Shown one piece after another: positions 49,998 through 57,900 of a stretch of 64,000 bases of DNA. Both the position numbers and the translations under genes were made by a program. The notes beneath the pieces were generated by a model that was given only the letters and a program-made list of their open reading frames with translations, had not been told where the DNA came from and ran no database searches. Numbering within the stretch: the first letter of the stretch is position 1; each line of letters starts with the position of its first letter. The stretch is from Labedella endophytica (GTDB lineage Bacteria; Actinomycetota; Actinomycetes; Actinomycetales; Microbacteriaceae), in the NCBI RefSeq assembly GCF_003990045.1, contig NZ_RZGZ01000002.1, positions 62,001-126,000 on the forward strand, given 5' to 3'.

Positions 49998-51961
49998 TCC
50001 GCCCACGCCGAGAGGACGAGTTCCTTCGACGCGATCGCGCTGCGGATGCGCTCGATCGCCTGGTCGACGGGCACACCGTTGAGCTGGGTTCCGTCGAGGA
50101 AGCGGAAGCTCACCGAGCCGCCCTCGACGTCCTGCTCGCCCGCGATGAGCTGGAGCGGTACCTTGCCCGTCGTGTGGGTGCGGATCTTCTTCTGCATCCG
50201 GTCGTCGCTGCGGTCGACGCTCGCGCGCACACCCGCCGCCCGGAGCCGGGCCACGACGTCCTCGAGATACGGCGCGTATTCGTCCGCGACGGGGATGGCG
50301 ACGACCTGCTCGGGCGCGAGCCAGAGCGGGAAGGCTCCCGCGTAGTGCTCGAGGAGGATCGCGAAGAACCGCTCGATCGATCCGAGCAGCGCGCGGTGGA
50401 TCATGACGGGCTGCTGACGGGAACCGTCGGCGGCCGCGTACTCGAGTTCGAACAGCTCCGGCTGGTTGAAGTCGAGCTGCACCGTGGAGAGCTGCCACGT
50501 GCGGCCGATCGCGTCGCGCGCCTGGACCGAGATCTTCGGGCCGTAGAAGGCGGCTCCACCCGGGTCGGGCACGAGTTCGAGTCCGGACGCGACGGCGACC
50601 TCACGGAGCGTGTCGGTCGCCTCCGTCCACATCTCGTCGGTGCCGACGTACTTCTCCGGGTCCTTCGTGGAGAGTTCGAGGTAGAAGTCGTCGAGCCCGT
50701 AGCCGCGGAGGGTCTCGAGGACGAAGTCGAGCTGACGGGTCAGCTCCTCCTTCACCTGGTCGGGCGCCACGTAGATGTGCGCGTCGTCCTGCGTGAGGCC
50801 GCGCACGCGTGTGAGGCCCGACAGCGTGCCGCTCTTCTCGTAGCGGTAGACGGTGCCGAACTCGGCGAGCCGCAGCGGCAGCTCGCGGTAGCTTCGACCG
50901 CGCGCCCGGTAGATGAGGTTGTGCATCGGGCAGTTCATGGGCTTCAGGTAGTAGTCCTGGCCCTGGCGCGTCAGCTGGCCGTCCGCGTCGTACTCGGCGT
51001 CGAGGTGCATCGCCGGGAACATGCCCTCCTTGTACCAGTTGAGGTGCTGGCTGGTCTCGAACAGGTGCCCCTTGGTGATGTGCGGGGTGTTCACGAGTTC
51101 GTAGTCGTTCGCGATGAGCCGCTCACGCATGTAGTTCTCGATCTCGTTGCGGATGATTCCGCCGCGCGGATGGAAGACCGCGAGCCCCGAGCCGATCTCG
51201 TCCGGGAAGCTGAAGAGGTCGAGTTCGCGACCGAGCTTGCGGTGGTCGCGCTTCGCGGCCTCCTCGAGGCGCGCCTGGTAGGCGCGGAGCTCGTCCTTCG
51301 TGGGCCAGGCGGTGCCGTAGATGCGCTGGAGCTGCGGGTTCTTCTCCGAGCCGCGCCAGTAGGCGGCGGCGACGCGCATGAGCGCGAAGCCGTTGCCGAT
51401 CATGCGCGTGTTCGGCAGGTGCGGGCCGCGGCAGAGGTCCTTCCAGACCGTCTCCCCCGTCTTCGGGTCGACGTTGTCGTAGATCGTCAGTTCGGCGCCG
51501 CCGACCTCGACGTTCTCGCCCGACTCGCCCTCGTCCGATCCGCCCTTGAGCCCGATGAGCTCGAGCTTGAACGGCTCGTTCGCGAGCTCGGCGCGCGCTT
51601 CGTCCTCCGTGACGACGCGGCGCATGAAGCGCTGCCCCTGACGGATGATGCGGTCCATCTCCTTCTGGAGCGGCTTGAAGTCGTCGAAAGTGAAGGACTC
51701 GCTGACGTCGAAGTCGTAGTAGAAGCCGTCGGTGACGGGCGGGCCGATGCCGAGCTTCGCCTCGGGGTTGATCCGCTGCACCGCCTGCGCGAGGACGTGG
51801 GCCGCCGAGTGGCGCAGGATGCCGAGCCCATCGGGCGAGTCGATCGTCACCGCCTCGACCTCGTCGGCGTCCGTGATGGTCGCCGCCAGATCCTTGAGCT
51901 CGCCGTTGACGCGCATGGCGACGACGGACCGATCGGTGAACCTGGCGAAACCGTCTGACAC
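49994..51961 (-). CDS. thrS: Threonyl-tRNA synthetase
   Basis: Charges tRNA-Thr. The 655-residue protein has an N-terminal TGS domain (about 10-60), the editing domain with [11 protein letters not shown] and the class II core with [10 protein letters not shown] (zinc Cys), [15 protein letters not shown] and [11 protein letters not shown], then the anticodon-binding domain with [15 protein letters not shown] at 51961 has AAGGA six bases upstream. The 93-base gap to the tRNA terminator shows no T-box features. It heads the thrS-HIT-pdxST block. Confidence 0.97.
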   Translation of the reverse strand: MSDGFARFTDRSVVAMRVNGELKDLAATITDADEVEAVTIDSPDGLGILRHSAAHVLAQAVQRINPEAKLGIGPPVTDGFYYDFDVSESFTFDDFKPLQKEMDRIIRQGQRFMRRVVTEDEARAELANEPFKLELIGLKGGSDEGESGENVEVGGAELTIYDNVDPKTGETVWKDLCRGPHLPNTRMIGNGFALMRVAAAYWRGSEKNPQLQRIYGTAWPTKDELRAYQARLEEAAKRDHRKLGRELDLFSFPDEIGSGLAVFHPRGGIIRNEIENYMRERLIANDYELVNTPHITKGHLFETSQHLNWYKEGMFPAMHLDAEYDADGQLTRQGQDYYLKPMNCPMHNLIYRARGRSYRELPLRLAEFGTVYRYEKSGTLSGLTRVRGLTQDDAHIYVAPDQVKEELTRQLDFVLETLRGYGLDDFYLELSTKDPEKYVGTDEMWTEATDTLREVAVASGLELVPDPGGAAFYGPKISVQARDAIGRTWQLSTVQLDFNQPELFELEYAAADGSRQQPVMIHRALLGSIERFFAILLEHYAGAFPLWLAPEQVVAIPVADEYAPYLEDVVARLRAAGVRASVDRSDDRMQKKIRTHTTGKVPLQLIAGEQDVEGGSVSFRFLDGTQLNGVPVDQAIERIRSAIASKELVLSAWAE

Positions 51962-52054
51962 AGCTGTTCCTTATCGTCCGAGGGGGGCTTGACCACCCAC
52001 TCTATCGCCGGGATCGGGCGCGCCGGACGGCCTCGGCGAGCTGCACCGGGAACG

Positions 52055-52087
52055 ACGAAGGCCCCCGGCGATGCCGGGGGCCTTCGT
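52055..52087 (-). terminator. Terminator of the tRNA Gly-Cys-Val cluster
   Basis: Perfect 15-base arms ACGAAGGCCCCCGGC and GCCGGGGGCCTTCGT close on a three-base loop, beginning six bases after the end of tRNA-Val(GAC) on the minus strand. It separates the tRNA transcript from thrS. Confidence 0.85.
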
Positions 52088-52092
52088 TTCGA

Positions 52093-52167
52093 TGGTGGGC
52101 GATACTGGGATCGAACCAGTGACCTCTTCCGTGTCAGGGAAGCGCGCTACCGCTGCGCCAATCGCCC
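52093..52167 (-). tRNA. tRNA-Val (GAC)
   Basis: A 75-base cloverleaf including an encoded CCA. The acceptor GGGCGAT pairs with ATCGCCC, discriminator is A, the anticodon loop reads CTGACAC (anticodon GAC) on a CTTCC/GGAAG stem, and the T arm contains GGTTCGATCCC. Third gene of the minus-strand Gly-Cys-Val cluster. Confidence 0.96.
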
Positions 52168-52223
52168 ATATTCATTCAGTTGTAAGCATGGCTCAGGATG
52201 AGAAATCGTGATCCTGATGATTG

Positions 52224-52294
52224 AGGTGGCGACGGGATTCGAACCCGTGTGGACGGCTTTGCAGGCCGCTGCCTCGCCTCTCGGCCACGCCACC
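52224..52294 (-). tRNA. tRNA-Cys (GCA)
   Basis: A 71-base cloverleaf. The acceptor GGTGGCG pairs with CGCCACC, the discriminator is U as required for cysteine identity, and the anticodon loop is CTGCAAA (anticodon GCA). T arm GGGTTCGAATCCC. The CCA end is not encoded. Confidence 0.95.
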
Positions 52295-52346
52295 GCGTGT
52301 GGTTGCCCACATGCCGTAGCCGACCGAAGCCGACCACCAACACTCG

Positions 52347-52418
52347 AGCGGATGACGAGATTCGAACTCGCGACCCTCACCTTGGCAAGGTGATGCGCTA
52401 CCACTGCGCCACATCCGC
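52347..52418 (-). tRNA. tRNA-Gly (GCC)
   Basis: A 72-base cloverleaf. The acceptor GCGGATG pairs with CATCCGC, discriminator U, anticodon loop TTGCCAA (anticodon GCC) on a TCACC/GGTGA stem, T arm GAGTTCGAATCTC. The CCA end is not encoded. First gene of the cluster, 23 bases or so after the predicted transcript start. Confidence 0.95.
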
Positions 52419-52447
52419 ATTTCGCTCCCGTTTCCGGGTGCCTTGAA

Positions 52448-52476
52448 ACTGTAACCGAAACCGGCCGCATGTCCAA
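52448..52476 (-). promoter_or_regulatory. Promoter of the tRNA Gly-Cys-Val cluster
   Basis: On the minus strand TTGGAC (52476-52471) and TACAGT (52453-52448) are exactly 17 bases apart, the best sigma-A-type promoter in the window. It lies 30 bases before tRNA-Gly, as expected for a tRNA operon. Confidence 0.75.
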
Positions 52477-52524
52477 ACCGAGACGCGCCGGCCGCGTGGA
52501 GACCGACTCGAGCGGCGATCGTGG

Positions 52525-52554
52525 TTCGCAGCACCCCTCGACGTCGGATAGGAT
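52525..52554 (+). promoter_or_regulatory. Candidate promoter of tRNA-Val (CAC)
   Basis: TTCGCA at 52525-52530 and TAGGAT at 52549-52554 are 18 bases apart, ending 35 bases before the tRNA. Divergent from the Gly-Cys-Val promoter. Confidence 0.5.
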
Positions 52555-52589
52555 CGTGTACCGCAGGCGGCCTCACGGACGCGCTGCAC

Positions 52590-52665
52590 GGGCGATTGGC
52601 GCAGTTGGTAGCGCGCTTCCTTCACACGGAAGAGGTCATCAGTTCGAGTCTGGTATCGCCCACCA
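52590..52665 (+). tRNA. tRNA-Val (CAC)
   Basis: A 76-base cloverleaf with encoded CCA. The acceptor GGGCGAT/ATCGCCC and the anticodon stem CTTCC/GGAAG are the same as in tRNA-Val(GAC); the loop TTCACAC gives anticodon CAC, reading GUG codons. T arm AGTTCGAGTCT. Its 5' third nearly repeats that of the divergent Val tRNA, so the two form an inverted pair. Confidence 0.96.
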
Positions 52666-52667
52666 CG

Positions 52668-52695
52668 ACCCCGTAGGCCACCGGCCGTGCGGGGT
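52668..52695 (+). terminator. Terminator after tRNA-Val (CAC)
   Basis: ACCCCG pairs with CGGGGT, with an inner GGCC/GGCC stem, three bases after the tRNA end. The tail TTTCGTCTTCT is U-rich, so this is a fairly classic Rho-independent terminator. Confidence 0.75.
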
Positions 52696-52759
52696 TTCGT
52701 CTTCTCCCCGCAGGTCGCCCCGGGTGAACAGTCGAGACGCGCGACCGCGACCTGATCCA

Positions 52760-53599
52760 TCAGAAGACGGCGCTCAGCACGATCCAGACGATCGCGGCGG
52801 CGAAGACGAGCGAGGCGAGCGCGATCCCGATGCCCACCCAGGCCATCCGTGGGAGTCGCGAGCGCAGCCGGGAGCCCGATGCCCCAACGTCGTTCTGCGC
52901 CGGTCCGGCGAAGCGCAGACCGGGCGCCGCCGCGACGCGCTCGTCGAGGTACATGTCCGTCTGCGACCAGGCCTTCTCCCCCACCGTCTGCCGGATGCGC
53001 TCGAAGCGCTCCCACGTCGCGACCCGTTCGAACGCGAATCCGCCCGGTTTGTAGACGATGAGTCGGTCGTCCCGGATCTCGACGTCGAGGTCACCCGACT
53101 CATCGATCAGCAGTGCCATGAGGTCCGGCGTGAAGACGTACAGGGCATCACGCTCGTAGCCACTCGGCACGTACAGCCGGAAATGGGAATCGAAGTCGCC
53201 CTCGAGCGAGAGAGCCTGATCCGCCGCCGGGCGATTCAGAAGGCTCGAGAACGGTCCACGATCGTTGCTCTTCGCATCGAGGATCATGTGCGGCAGCCGC
53301 CGCGGGAGCCGGATGGCGAGATAGCCCAGGTCGATGCTCGATTCCGGCGACGTGATCCGCACGGATCGTGTGATCGTCCAGCCGCCCCGCTGCTCCACCG
53401 ACTGCGTCTGACGGGTCCCGCCCGTAATCCGCCCGGTCTCCCAGCCATCGCCGCTGACCCGATCGCGAACGATCCCGACCGACACGCGCTCCCACAGCCC
53501 TGCCCCGACCGCCGGCGGTTCCGCGACCGCGTCGTACCCCCAGCCGTTCGCCGACGCGAAGCGCAGCAGCTGGGAGATGTTCTCGATTCCGTTGAGCAT
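52760..53599 (-). CDS. Hypothetical protein with C-terminal membrane anchor
   Basis: A 279-residue protein I do not recognise. Residues 1-250 look soluble, with beta-rich segments such as SSIDLGYLAIRLPRRLPHMILDA and YVPSGYERDALYVFTPDLM, no cysteines of note and no obvious catalytic motif. A single hydrophobic helix at about 253-279 ends the protein, so it is probably tail-anchored with the domain in the cytoplasm. ATG at 53599 has GAGGG close upstream; a TTG at 53617 is less likely. It converges on tRNA-Val(CAC). The fold resembles nothing I can name with confidence. Confidence 0.65.
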   Translation of the reverse strand: MLNGIENISQLLRFASANGWGYDAVAEPPAVGAGLWERVSVGIVRDRVSGDGWETGRITGGTRQTQSVEQRGGWTITRSVRITSPESSIDLGYLAIRLPRRLPHMILDAKSNDRGPFSSLLNRPAADQALSLEGDFDSHFRLYVPSGYERDALYVFTPDLMALLIDESGDLDVEIRDDRLIVYKPGGFAFERVATWERFERIRQTVGEKAWSQTDMYLDERVAAAPGLRFAGPAQNDVGASGSRLRSRLPRMAWVGIGIALASLVFAAAIVWIVLSAVF

Positions 53600-53719
53600 G
53601 CGCCCTCCCTCGGCCAACGCTATCGGGCCTGTGGATCCGCCGGTTTCGCGGCGCGACCGGCCGTAAGGAGGTACGGTCGGGGATACAGGGTCACCCCGGC
53701 TCTCGACGGAGGCAAGACC

Positions 53720-53860
53720 ATGGCGGAGAAGTCATCACGCAAGGCGGTCGCGAAGACGGCCGTTCGCTCTCTCAAGGAGAAGCGACTCGACAAGAAGAAC
53801 AAGAAGGACTCGTCGTCCGACGCCGGAGACATCGTCTCGAACGCGAACCGCAAGAAGTAG
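53720..53860 (+). CDS. Small lysine-rich hypothetical protein
   Basis: A 46-residue, very basic protein: MAEKSSRKAVAKTAVRSLKE, then a lysine run around KRLDKKNKKDSSSD and ends NANRKK. It has no hydrophobic segment. The ATG at 53720 has GGAGG eight bases upstream, and a proper terminator follows 35 bases after the stop, so this is a genuine monocistronic unit. Composition suggests nucleic acid or ribosome association, but nothing proves it. Codon choice matches the neighbours. Confidence 0.75.
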   Translation: MAEKSSRKAVAKTAVRSLKEKRLDKKNKKDSSSDAGDIVSNANRKK

Positions 53861-53895
53861 ACCTCTCGAGTGACCACGGTCGCTTGAGACGGAGG

Positions 53896-53929
53896 AGACG
53901 GTTCATGGCCTCACGGCCATGGGCCGTCT
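53896..53929 (+). terminator. Terminator of the lysine-rich gene
   Basis: AGACGG/CCGTCT outer arms and ATGGCC/GGCCAT inner arms close on TCAC; the tail TTTCCTT is U-rich. The ATG at 53919 lies inside this hairpin, which argues against it as the start of the next gene. Confidence 0.75.
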
Positions 53930-54014
53930 TTCCTTGCGTGCGGCGGTGCCGAGCACGGGCTCGGCGGATCGCGCGCTGTGGACGGTCCTCAGCCGGCTGC
54001 GCGAGGATGTCCAC

Positions 54015-54947
54015 GTGACCACTCCCGAGCGCGCGAGCGCCCTCTCCCGCATCCTTCCCGGGATCATCGGTCTGCTCGGCAGCAAGAGGATGTTCGCGTC
54101 CGCCGACCGCACGATGCGCCGGGCGCGCGAGCAGCTCGTCCGCCCCCAATCGTTCGCTCCGCCGCGCTCCCTCGAACGACACGTCGACGTGAGCATCCGC
54201 CACGAGAACGGCTGGCCGATCTACACGGTCGGGCCGCGCACCGGAGCCTCCTCCCGACGTGCCGTCTACATTCACGGCGGCGCCTGGATCAACGAGATCT
54301 CGTCGTTCCACTGGCGGCTCATCGCCGACTTCGCGGCATCGACGGGTACGGAGATCACCGTGCCGATCTATCCGCTCGTCCCCCGTGCCGAGGCGACCGC
54401 CGAGAACGTCGTGGGGGTCATCGCCGATCTCGCGGCGAGCATCGTGGCGCGGGTCGGCGGCCGGAACGTCGTGCTCCTCGGGGATTCGGCGGGAGGCACG
54501 ATCGCCCTCTCCGTCGCGCACCTCCTGAGGGATCGCGGCGTTCCCTCCCCCCGCGACGTCGTGCTCATCTCCCCCGTGATCGACATGAGGTTCACCGACC
54601 CCGAGATCTACCGCATCGAACCGTCGGACCCGTGGCTCGACGTCCCCGGACCGCGTGCGGCGGGGGAACGCTGGCGCGGTGACCTCGACATCACCGACTC
54701 ACGAGTGAGTCCCGCATTCGGCCCGCTCGGCGGACTCGGCCGGATCTCGCTCTTCACGGGTACACGCGACATCACCCACGCCGACGCCATCACCCTCGAG
54801 AGGAAGGCCGCCGAGGAGGAACACCCCCTCGATGTGCATCGTGCGCCGGGCATGATCCACGTCTACCCGCTGCTCCCGATCCCGGAGGGCGCGGCCGCGC
54901 GCGAGGCGATCAGGCAGGTCCTCCGCCGCGACGCCCCGATCGACTGA
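54015..54947 (+). CDS. Alpha/beta hydrolase of the HSL (hormone-sensitive lipase) type
   Basis: A 310-residue esterase-like enzyme. It has the oxyanion motif HGGAW at 87-91, nucleophile Ser in GDSAGG at 156-161, and probable Asp252 (TGTRDITHAD) and His282 (MIHVY), a full catalytic triad. No signal peptide is visible. I chose GTG at 54015 because GAGGA lies seven bases upstream; the longer frame from 53919 begins inside the preceding terminator. Substrate is unknown; relatives act on short-chain esters. Confidence 0.85.
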   Translation: MTTPERASALSRILPGIIGLLGSKRMFASADRTMRRAREQLVRPQSFAPPRSLERHVDVSIRHENGWPIYTVGPRTGASSRRAVYIHGGAWINEISSFHWRLIADFAASTGTEITVPIYPLVPRAEATAENVVGVIADLAASIVARVGGRNVVLLGDSAGGTIALSVAHLLRDRGVPSPRDVVLISPVIDMRFTDPEIYRIEPSDPWLDVPGPRAAGERWRGDLDITDSRVSPAFGPLGGLGRISLFTGTRDITHADAITLERKAAEEEHPLDVHRAPGMIHVYPLLPIPEGAAAREAIRQVLRRDAPID

Positions 54948-54995
54948 GGCGGCGAGCCGGACCGGCCCACTCGAGACCGACTGAACGGTGAGGGC

Positions 54996-55541
54996 TCAGA
55001 CGACGGTCCAGCCGTAACGCGACGCGAGCGTCTTCGCCACGCGGCGGTAGGTCTTCTCCGGGAGGAACGCCGCCTCCCGGCGCACGCTCGAGGCGTCCAC
55101 GCGGAAGACCCGGTCGAGGCGCGCCCAGCTCTCACGATGCGCGGAGTCCCACGCACCCGTGCCGATCGACACGTGGTCCGCATCTCCGTCGTGGTCCTTC
55201 GACGTGAGCTGGACACCGAGCAGTCCAGAGCGGCCGGCCGAGACGATGAGGACGGGCCGGTCCTTGCCCCGCCCGTCGTTCTCCTCGTACGGCACCCACG
55301 TCCACACGATCTCGCCGGGATCCGGCAGCCCGTCCGCCGACGGCGCCCACTCGAGCCTCACCCGCCCGAGCGATCGTGGATCCACCTCGACGGTCCTTCC
55401 GGACCCGGCCTGCGACGGGGTACCGGTCGGCACCTGCCCATGCGAGGGCGCGGTCGGTCGCGACGGGGCCGTGGATCGCCGGGACGGGGCCGGTCGGAAC
55501 ACATCGAGGAGGGCGGAGAGAAGACCGGAGGCACGAACCAT
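54996..55541 (-). CDS. PemK/MazF-like domain protein with N-terminal extension
   Basis: A 181-residue protein. Residues 1-15 are mildly hydrophobic, 16-60 form a Ser/Pro/Arg/Thr-rich linker, and 75-181 resemble a PemK/MazF fold: PGEIVWTWVPYEE, GKDRPVLIVS and the HRESWARLDRVFRVD region. MazF-type proteins cut mRNA, but no antitoxin gene lies beside this one, so toxin activity is uncertain. ATG at 55541. The upstream region carries an unusual CTGCAG dyad array. Similar solitary genes are common in actinobacteria. Confidence 0.75.
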   Translation of the reverse strand: MVRASGLLSALLDVFRPAPSRRSTAPSRPTAPSHGQVPTGTPSQAGSGRTVEVDPRSLGRVRLEWAPSADGLPDPGEIVWTWVPYEENDGRGKDRPVLIVSAGRSGLLGVQLTSKDHDGDADHVSIGTGAWDSAHRESWARLDRVFRVDASSVRREAAFLPEKTYRRVAKTLASRYGWTVV

Positions 55542-55649
55542 GCCGGGAAGACTACCCCGCACACGCTCACTGCCCGCGCGCCCATCCACACCCGATCCGG
55601 CAGGCCCGGAGCCCATCGACCGCACCTCCGTCCGCCTGACCGGTTCGGC

Positions 55650-55711
55650 GCGCTGCAGATTCTGTTGAGCGCTGCAGGAATTGCTGCAGCGCCGACCAAG
55701 AACTGCAGCGT
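55650..55711. repeat. Symmetric array of four CTGCAG motifs
   Basis: CTGCAG centres lie at 55653, 55672, 55684 and 55703, giving spacings 19-12-19. The two left copies read GCGCTGCAG and the two right copies CTGCAGCG(C), so the whole is an imperfect dyad centred between the second and third copy. The inner pair is a perfect 9-base inverted repeat around GAATTG. It lies in the 204-base gap between zapE and the PemK-like gene. It could be an operator or a structured terminator of zapE. Confidence 0.55.
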
Positions 55712-55745
55712 GCCGCGCACAGACTGCGGGCGCGGCGGCGCCGGG

Positions 55746-56786
55746 TCAGTCGGCGGCGGTGAGCGCCATCATGCGGGACATCGAGCGCAGGTACTTCTTG
55801 CGGTAGCCACCCGAGAGCATGTCTCCGCCGAAGACCTCGTCGAGAGGGACTCCGCTCGCGACGATCGGGATCTGCGCGTCGTACACCCGGTCGATGAAGG
55901 CGACGAGGCGGAGTGCCTCAGCCTGCGACTCCGTGGAGTGCACGTGCGAGAGGCCGATGCGGTCGATCCCCTCGATCAGCCCGATGTACCGCGACGGGTG
56001 CACGGTCGCGAGGTGCGCGATGAGGGCGTCGAACGCGTCGTCGCTCACCGTCTCTCCCGCGGCCGTCGCCTGCTCGATCCGGGCGGCGTAGTCCGCCTCG
56101 TCCCGGGTGGTGGCATGGCCCTCGAGTGTGCGGCGACGGTAGTCGGTGCCGTCGATGCGCAGGGTGTCGAAGTTGCCGGAGAGCGCGTGGATCTCGCGGA
56201 GGAAGTCCGCCGCGGCGAAGCGGCCCTCCCCGAGCGCGTTCGGCGGCGTGTTCGAGGTCGCCGCGAGCCGCGTGCCGGTGGAGACGAGCTCCGTGAGCAA
56301 TCGCGTCATCATCATCGTGTCGCCGGGATCGTCGAGCTCGAACTCGTCGATGCAGAGGAGCGTCGATCCGGTGAGCAGCTCGACCGTCTTGGCGTAACCG
56401 AGGGCACCCACGAGCGCCGTGTACTCGATGAAGGTTCCGAAATACTTCCGGGGGCCCGGCGCCGCGTGCCAGAGGGCCGCGAGCAGGTGGGTCTTGCCCA
56501 CGCCGAAGCCTCCGTCGAGGTAGATGCCCGGGCGCGTGTCCGGTGTCTTCTTCTTGCGCGAGAACAGTCCGCCACCACGGGCGGGGGCCGACCACGAGCC
56601 GGCGAAGGTCCGGAGGATCTCCACGGCCTCGGCCTGGGAGGGATACTCCGCGTCGGGCCGGTAGTTCTCGAAGCTCGCCTCCGCGAACTGCCGGGGCGGT
56701 GCGAGGCCCTGGGCCAGCTCGGTTCCGCTGAACTGCGGGGATCGCTCGGCGAGGCTCACCGGGGATCGGGTGGAGGAGGAGGCCAT
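55746..56786 (-). CDS. zapE: ZapE/AFG1 family ATPase
   Basis: A 346-residue AAA-type ATPase related to ZapE (division) and AFG1. It has Walker A in [16 protein letters not shown] at about 92-107, Walker [15 protein letters not shown] and sensor AATSNTPPN. The C-terminal part with [18 protein letters not shown] and [14 protein letters not shown] is typical. It has 346 residues against ~370 in E. coli. ATG at 56786, with GGAGGAGG upstream, divergent from the rhodanese gene across 160 bases. Cellular role in actinobacteria is not established. Confidence 0.9.
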   Translation of the reverse strand: MASSSTRSPVSLAERSPQFSGTELAQGLAPPRQFAEASFENYRPDAEYPSQAEAVEILRTFAGSWSAPARGGGLFSRKKKTPDTRPGIYLDGGFGVGKTHLLAALWHAAPGPRKYFGTFIEYTALVGALGYAKTVELLTGSTLLCIDEFELDDPGDTMMMTRLLTELVSTGTRLAATSNTPPNALGEGRFAAADFLREIHALSGNFDTLRIDGTDYRRRTLEGHATTRDEADYAARIEQATAAGETVSDDAFDALIAHLATVHPSRYIGLIEGIDRIGLSHVHSTESQAEALRLVAFIDRVYDAQIPIVASGVPLDEVFGGDMLSGGYRKKYLRSMSRMMALTAAD

Positions 56787-56946
56787 GGGCACCTTCGGAT
56801 CGGGGCGGGAGGCGTGTGTCGGTGTCTTACGGCCACGGTGGCGGCGGGAGGACGCATTCCGTAGATTCGCTCGTGACCCGTCCCAGCCTATCCGTCGGTC
56901 CGCACGGGTAACGTCGGGTGGACAGTACCGAAAACGAGGAGACACG

Positions 56947-57849
56947 ATGCCCGTCGAGACCGACAGCTCGGACGACAAGTTCGCCGGCTACGCCCACCCC
57001 GAGCGCCTCGTCACGACCGAGTGGCTCGAGGAGCGCCTCGGAACGGACGGGCTCGTCGTGGTCGAGTCCGACGAGGACGTCCTGCTCTACGAGGTGGGCC
57101 ACATCCCCGGTGCCGTGAAGGTCGACTGGCACACGGAACTCAACGACCCGGTGCAGCGCGACTACGTCGACGGGGCCGGGTTCGCCGCGCTCCTCAGCGC
57201 GAAGGGCATCGACCGTTCGGACACCGTCGTCATCTACGGAGACAAGAACAACTGGTGGGCCGCGTACGCGCTCTGGGTCTTCACGCTGTTCGGCCACGAG
57301 GACGTCCGTCTGCTCGACGGTGGACGTGACAAGTGGATCGCCGAGGATCGACCGCTCACGACGGAACCCGCCGAGCGGCCGACGACGCGCTACCCGATCG
57401 TGGTACGCGACGACACCGTCGTCCGCGCGTTCAAGGACGACGTGCTCACGCATCTCGGCAACCCCCTCGTTGACGTCCGCTCTCCCGAGGAGTACTCGGG
57501 CGAGCGGACGACCGCCCCCGCCTATCCGGAGGAGGGCGCCTTGCGCGCCGGCCACATCCCGAGCGCCCAGAACGTGCCATGGGGCAAGGCCGTGGCAGAG
57601 GACGGCACGTTCCGGCCGGTCGTCGACCTCGACGCGATCTACCGCGACGGAGCCGGACTGTCCGAGGGCGACGACATCGTCGCCTACTGCCGCATCGGCG
57701 AACGCTCGAGCCACACCTGGTTCGTCCTCACGCACCTCCTCGGGTTCGAGAACGTGCGCAACTACGATGGTTCCTGGACGGAGTGGGGCAGCGCCGTGCG
57801 GGTCCCGATCGTGACGGGCACGAAACCGGGACGCGTCCCCTCCGAGTGA
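56947..57849 (+). CDS. Thiosulfate sulfurtransferase-type rhodanese (two domains)
   Basis: A 300-residue tandem rhodanese, normal length for SseA-type enzymes. The N-terminal domain is inactive and structural ([18 protein letters not shown]). The C-terminal domain has the active loop [11 protein letters not shown] with Cys248 and [12 protein letters not shown]. It moves sulfane sulfur from thiosulfate or mercaptopyruvate to an acceptor. ATG at 56947 is preceded by GAGGAGAC. The SufE-like gene follows 51 bases later, suggesting shared work in sulfur transfer. Confidence 0.93.
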   Translation: MPVETDSSDDKFAGYAHPERLVTTEWLEERLGTDGLVVVESDEDVLLYEVGHIPGAVKVDWHTELNDPVQRDYVDGAGFAALLSAKGIDRSDTVVIYGDKNNWWAAYALWVFTLFGHEDVRLLDGGRDKWIAEDRPLTTEPAERPTTRYPIVVRDDTVVRAFKDDVLTHLGNPLVDVRSPEEYSGERTTAPAYPEEGALRAGHIPSAQNVPWGKAVAEDGTFRPVVDLDAIYRDGAGLSEGDDIVAYCRIGERSSHTWFVLTHLLGFENVRNYDGSWTEWGSAVRVPIVTGTKPGRVPSE

Positions 57850-57863
57850 GACCGGCCTCCCCG

Positions 57864-57894
57864 TTGTCCCCGTACCGCACGGCGCGGGGATAAT
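57864..57894 (+). promoter_or_regulatory. Candidate leaderless promoter of sufE
   Basis: GATAAT at 57889-57894 ends six bases before the sufE ATG, so transcription would start at or next to the start codon. A TTGTCC lies 19 bases upstream (57864-57869). No Shine-Dalgarno sequence precedes the ATG, which fits a leaderless message. Confidence 0.5.
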
Positions 57895-57900
57895 GGGCTC

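Noticed and set aside
51962-52054. T-box leader before thrS
   Set aside because: The 93-base gap lacks the conserved T-box sequence and an antiterminator/terminator pair; the strong hairpin there belongs to the tRNA cluster.
52093-52665. Genomic island or prophage at the tRNA cluster
   Set aside because: No integrase, no att-like direct repeat of a tRNA end, and flanking genes show the same base composition and codon style.
53905-53960. Separate small ORF starting at the ATG at 53905 behind GGAGGAG
   Set aside because: The codon lies in a terminator hairpin, and the frame reads into the hydrolase in the wrong phase with no conserved product.
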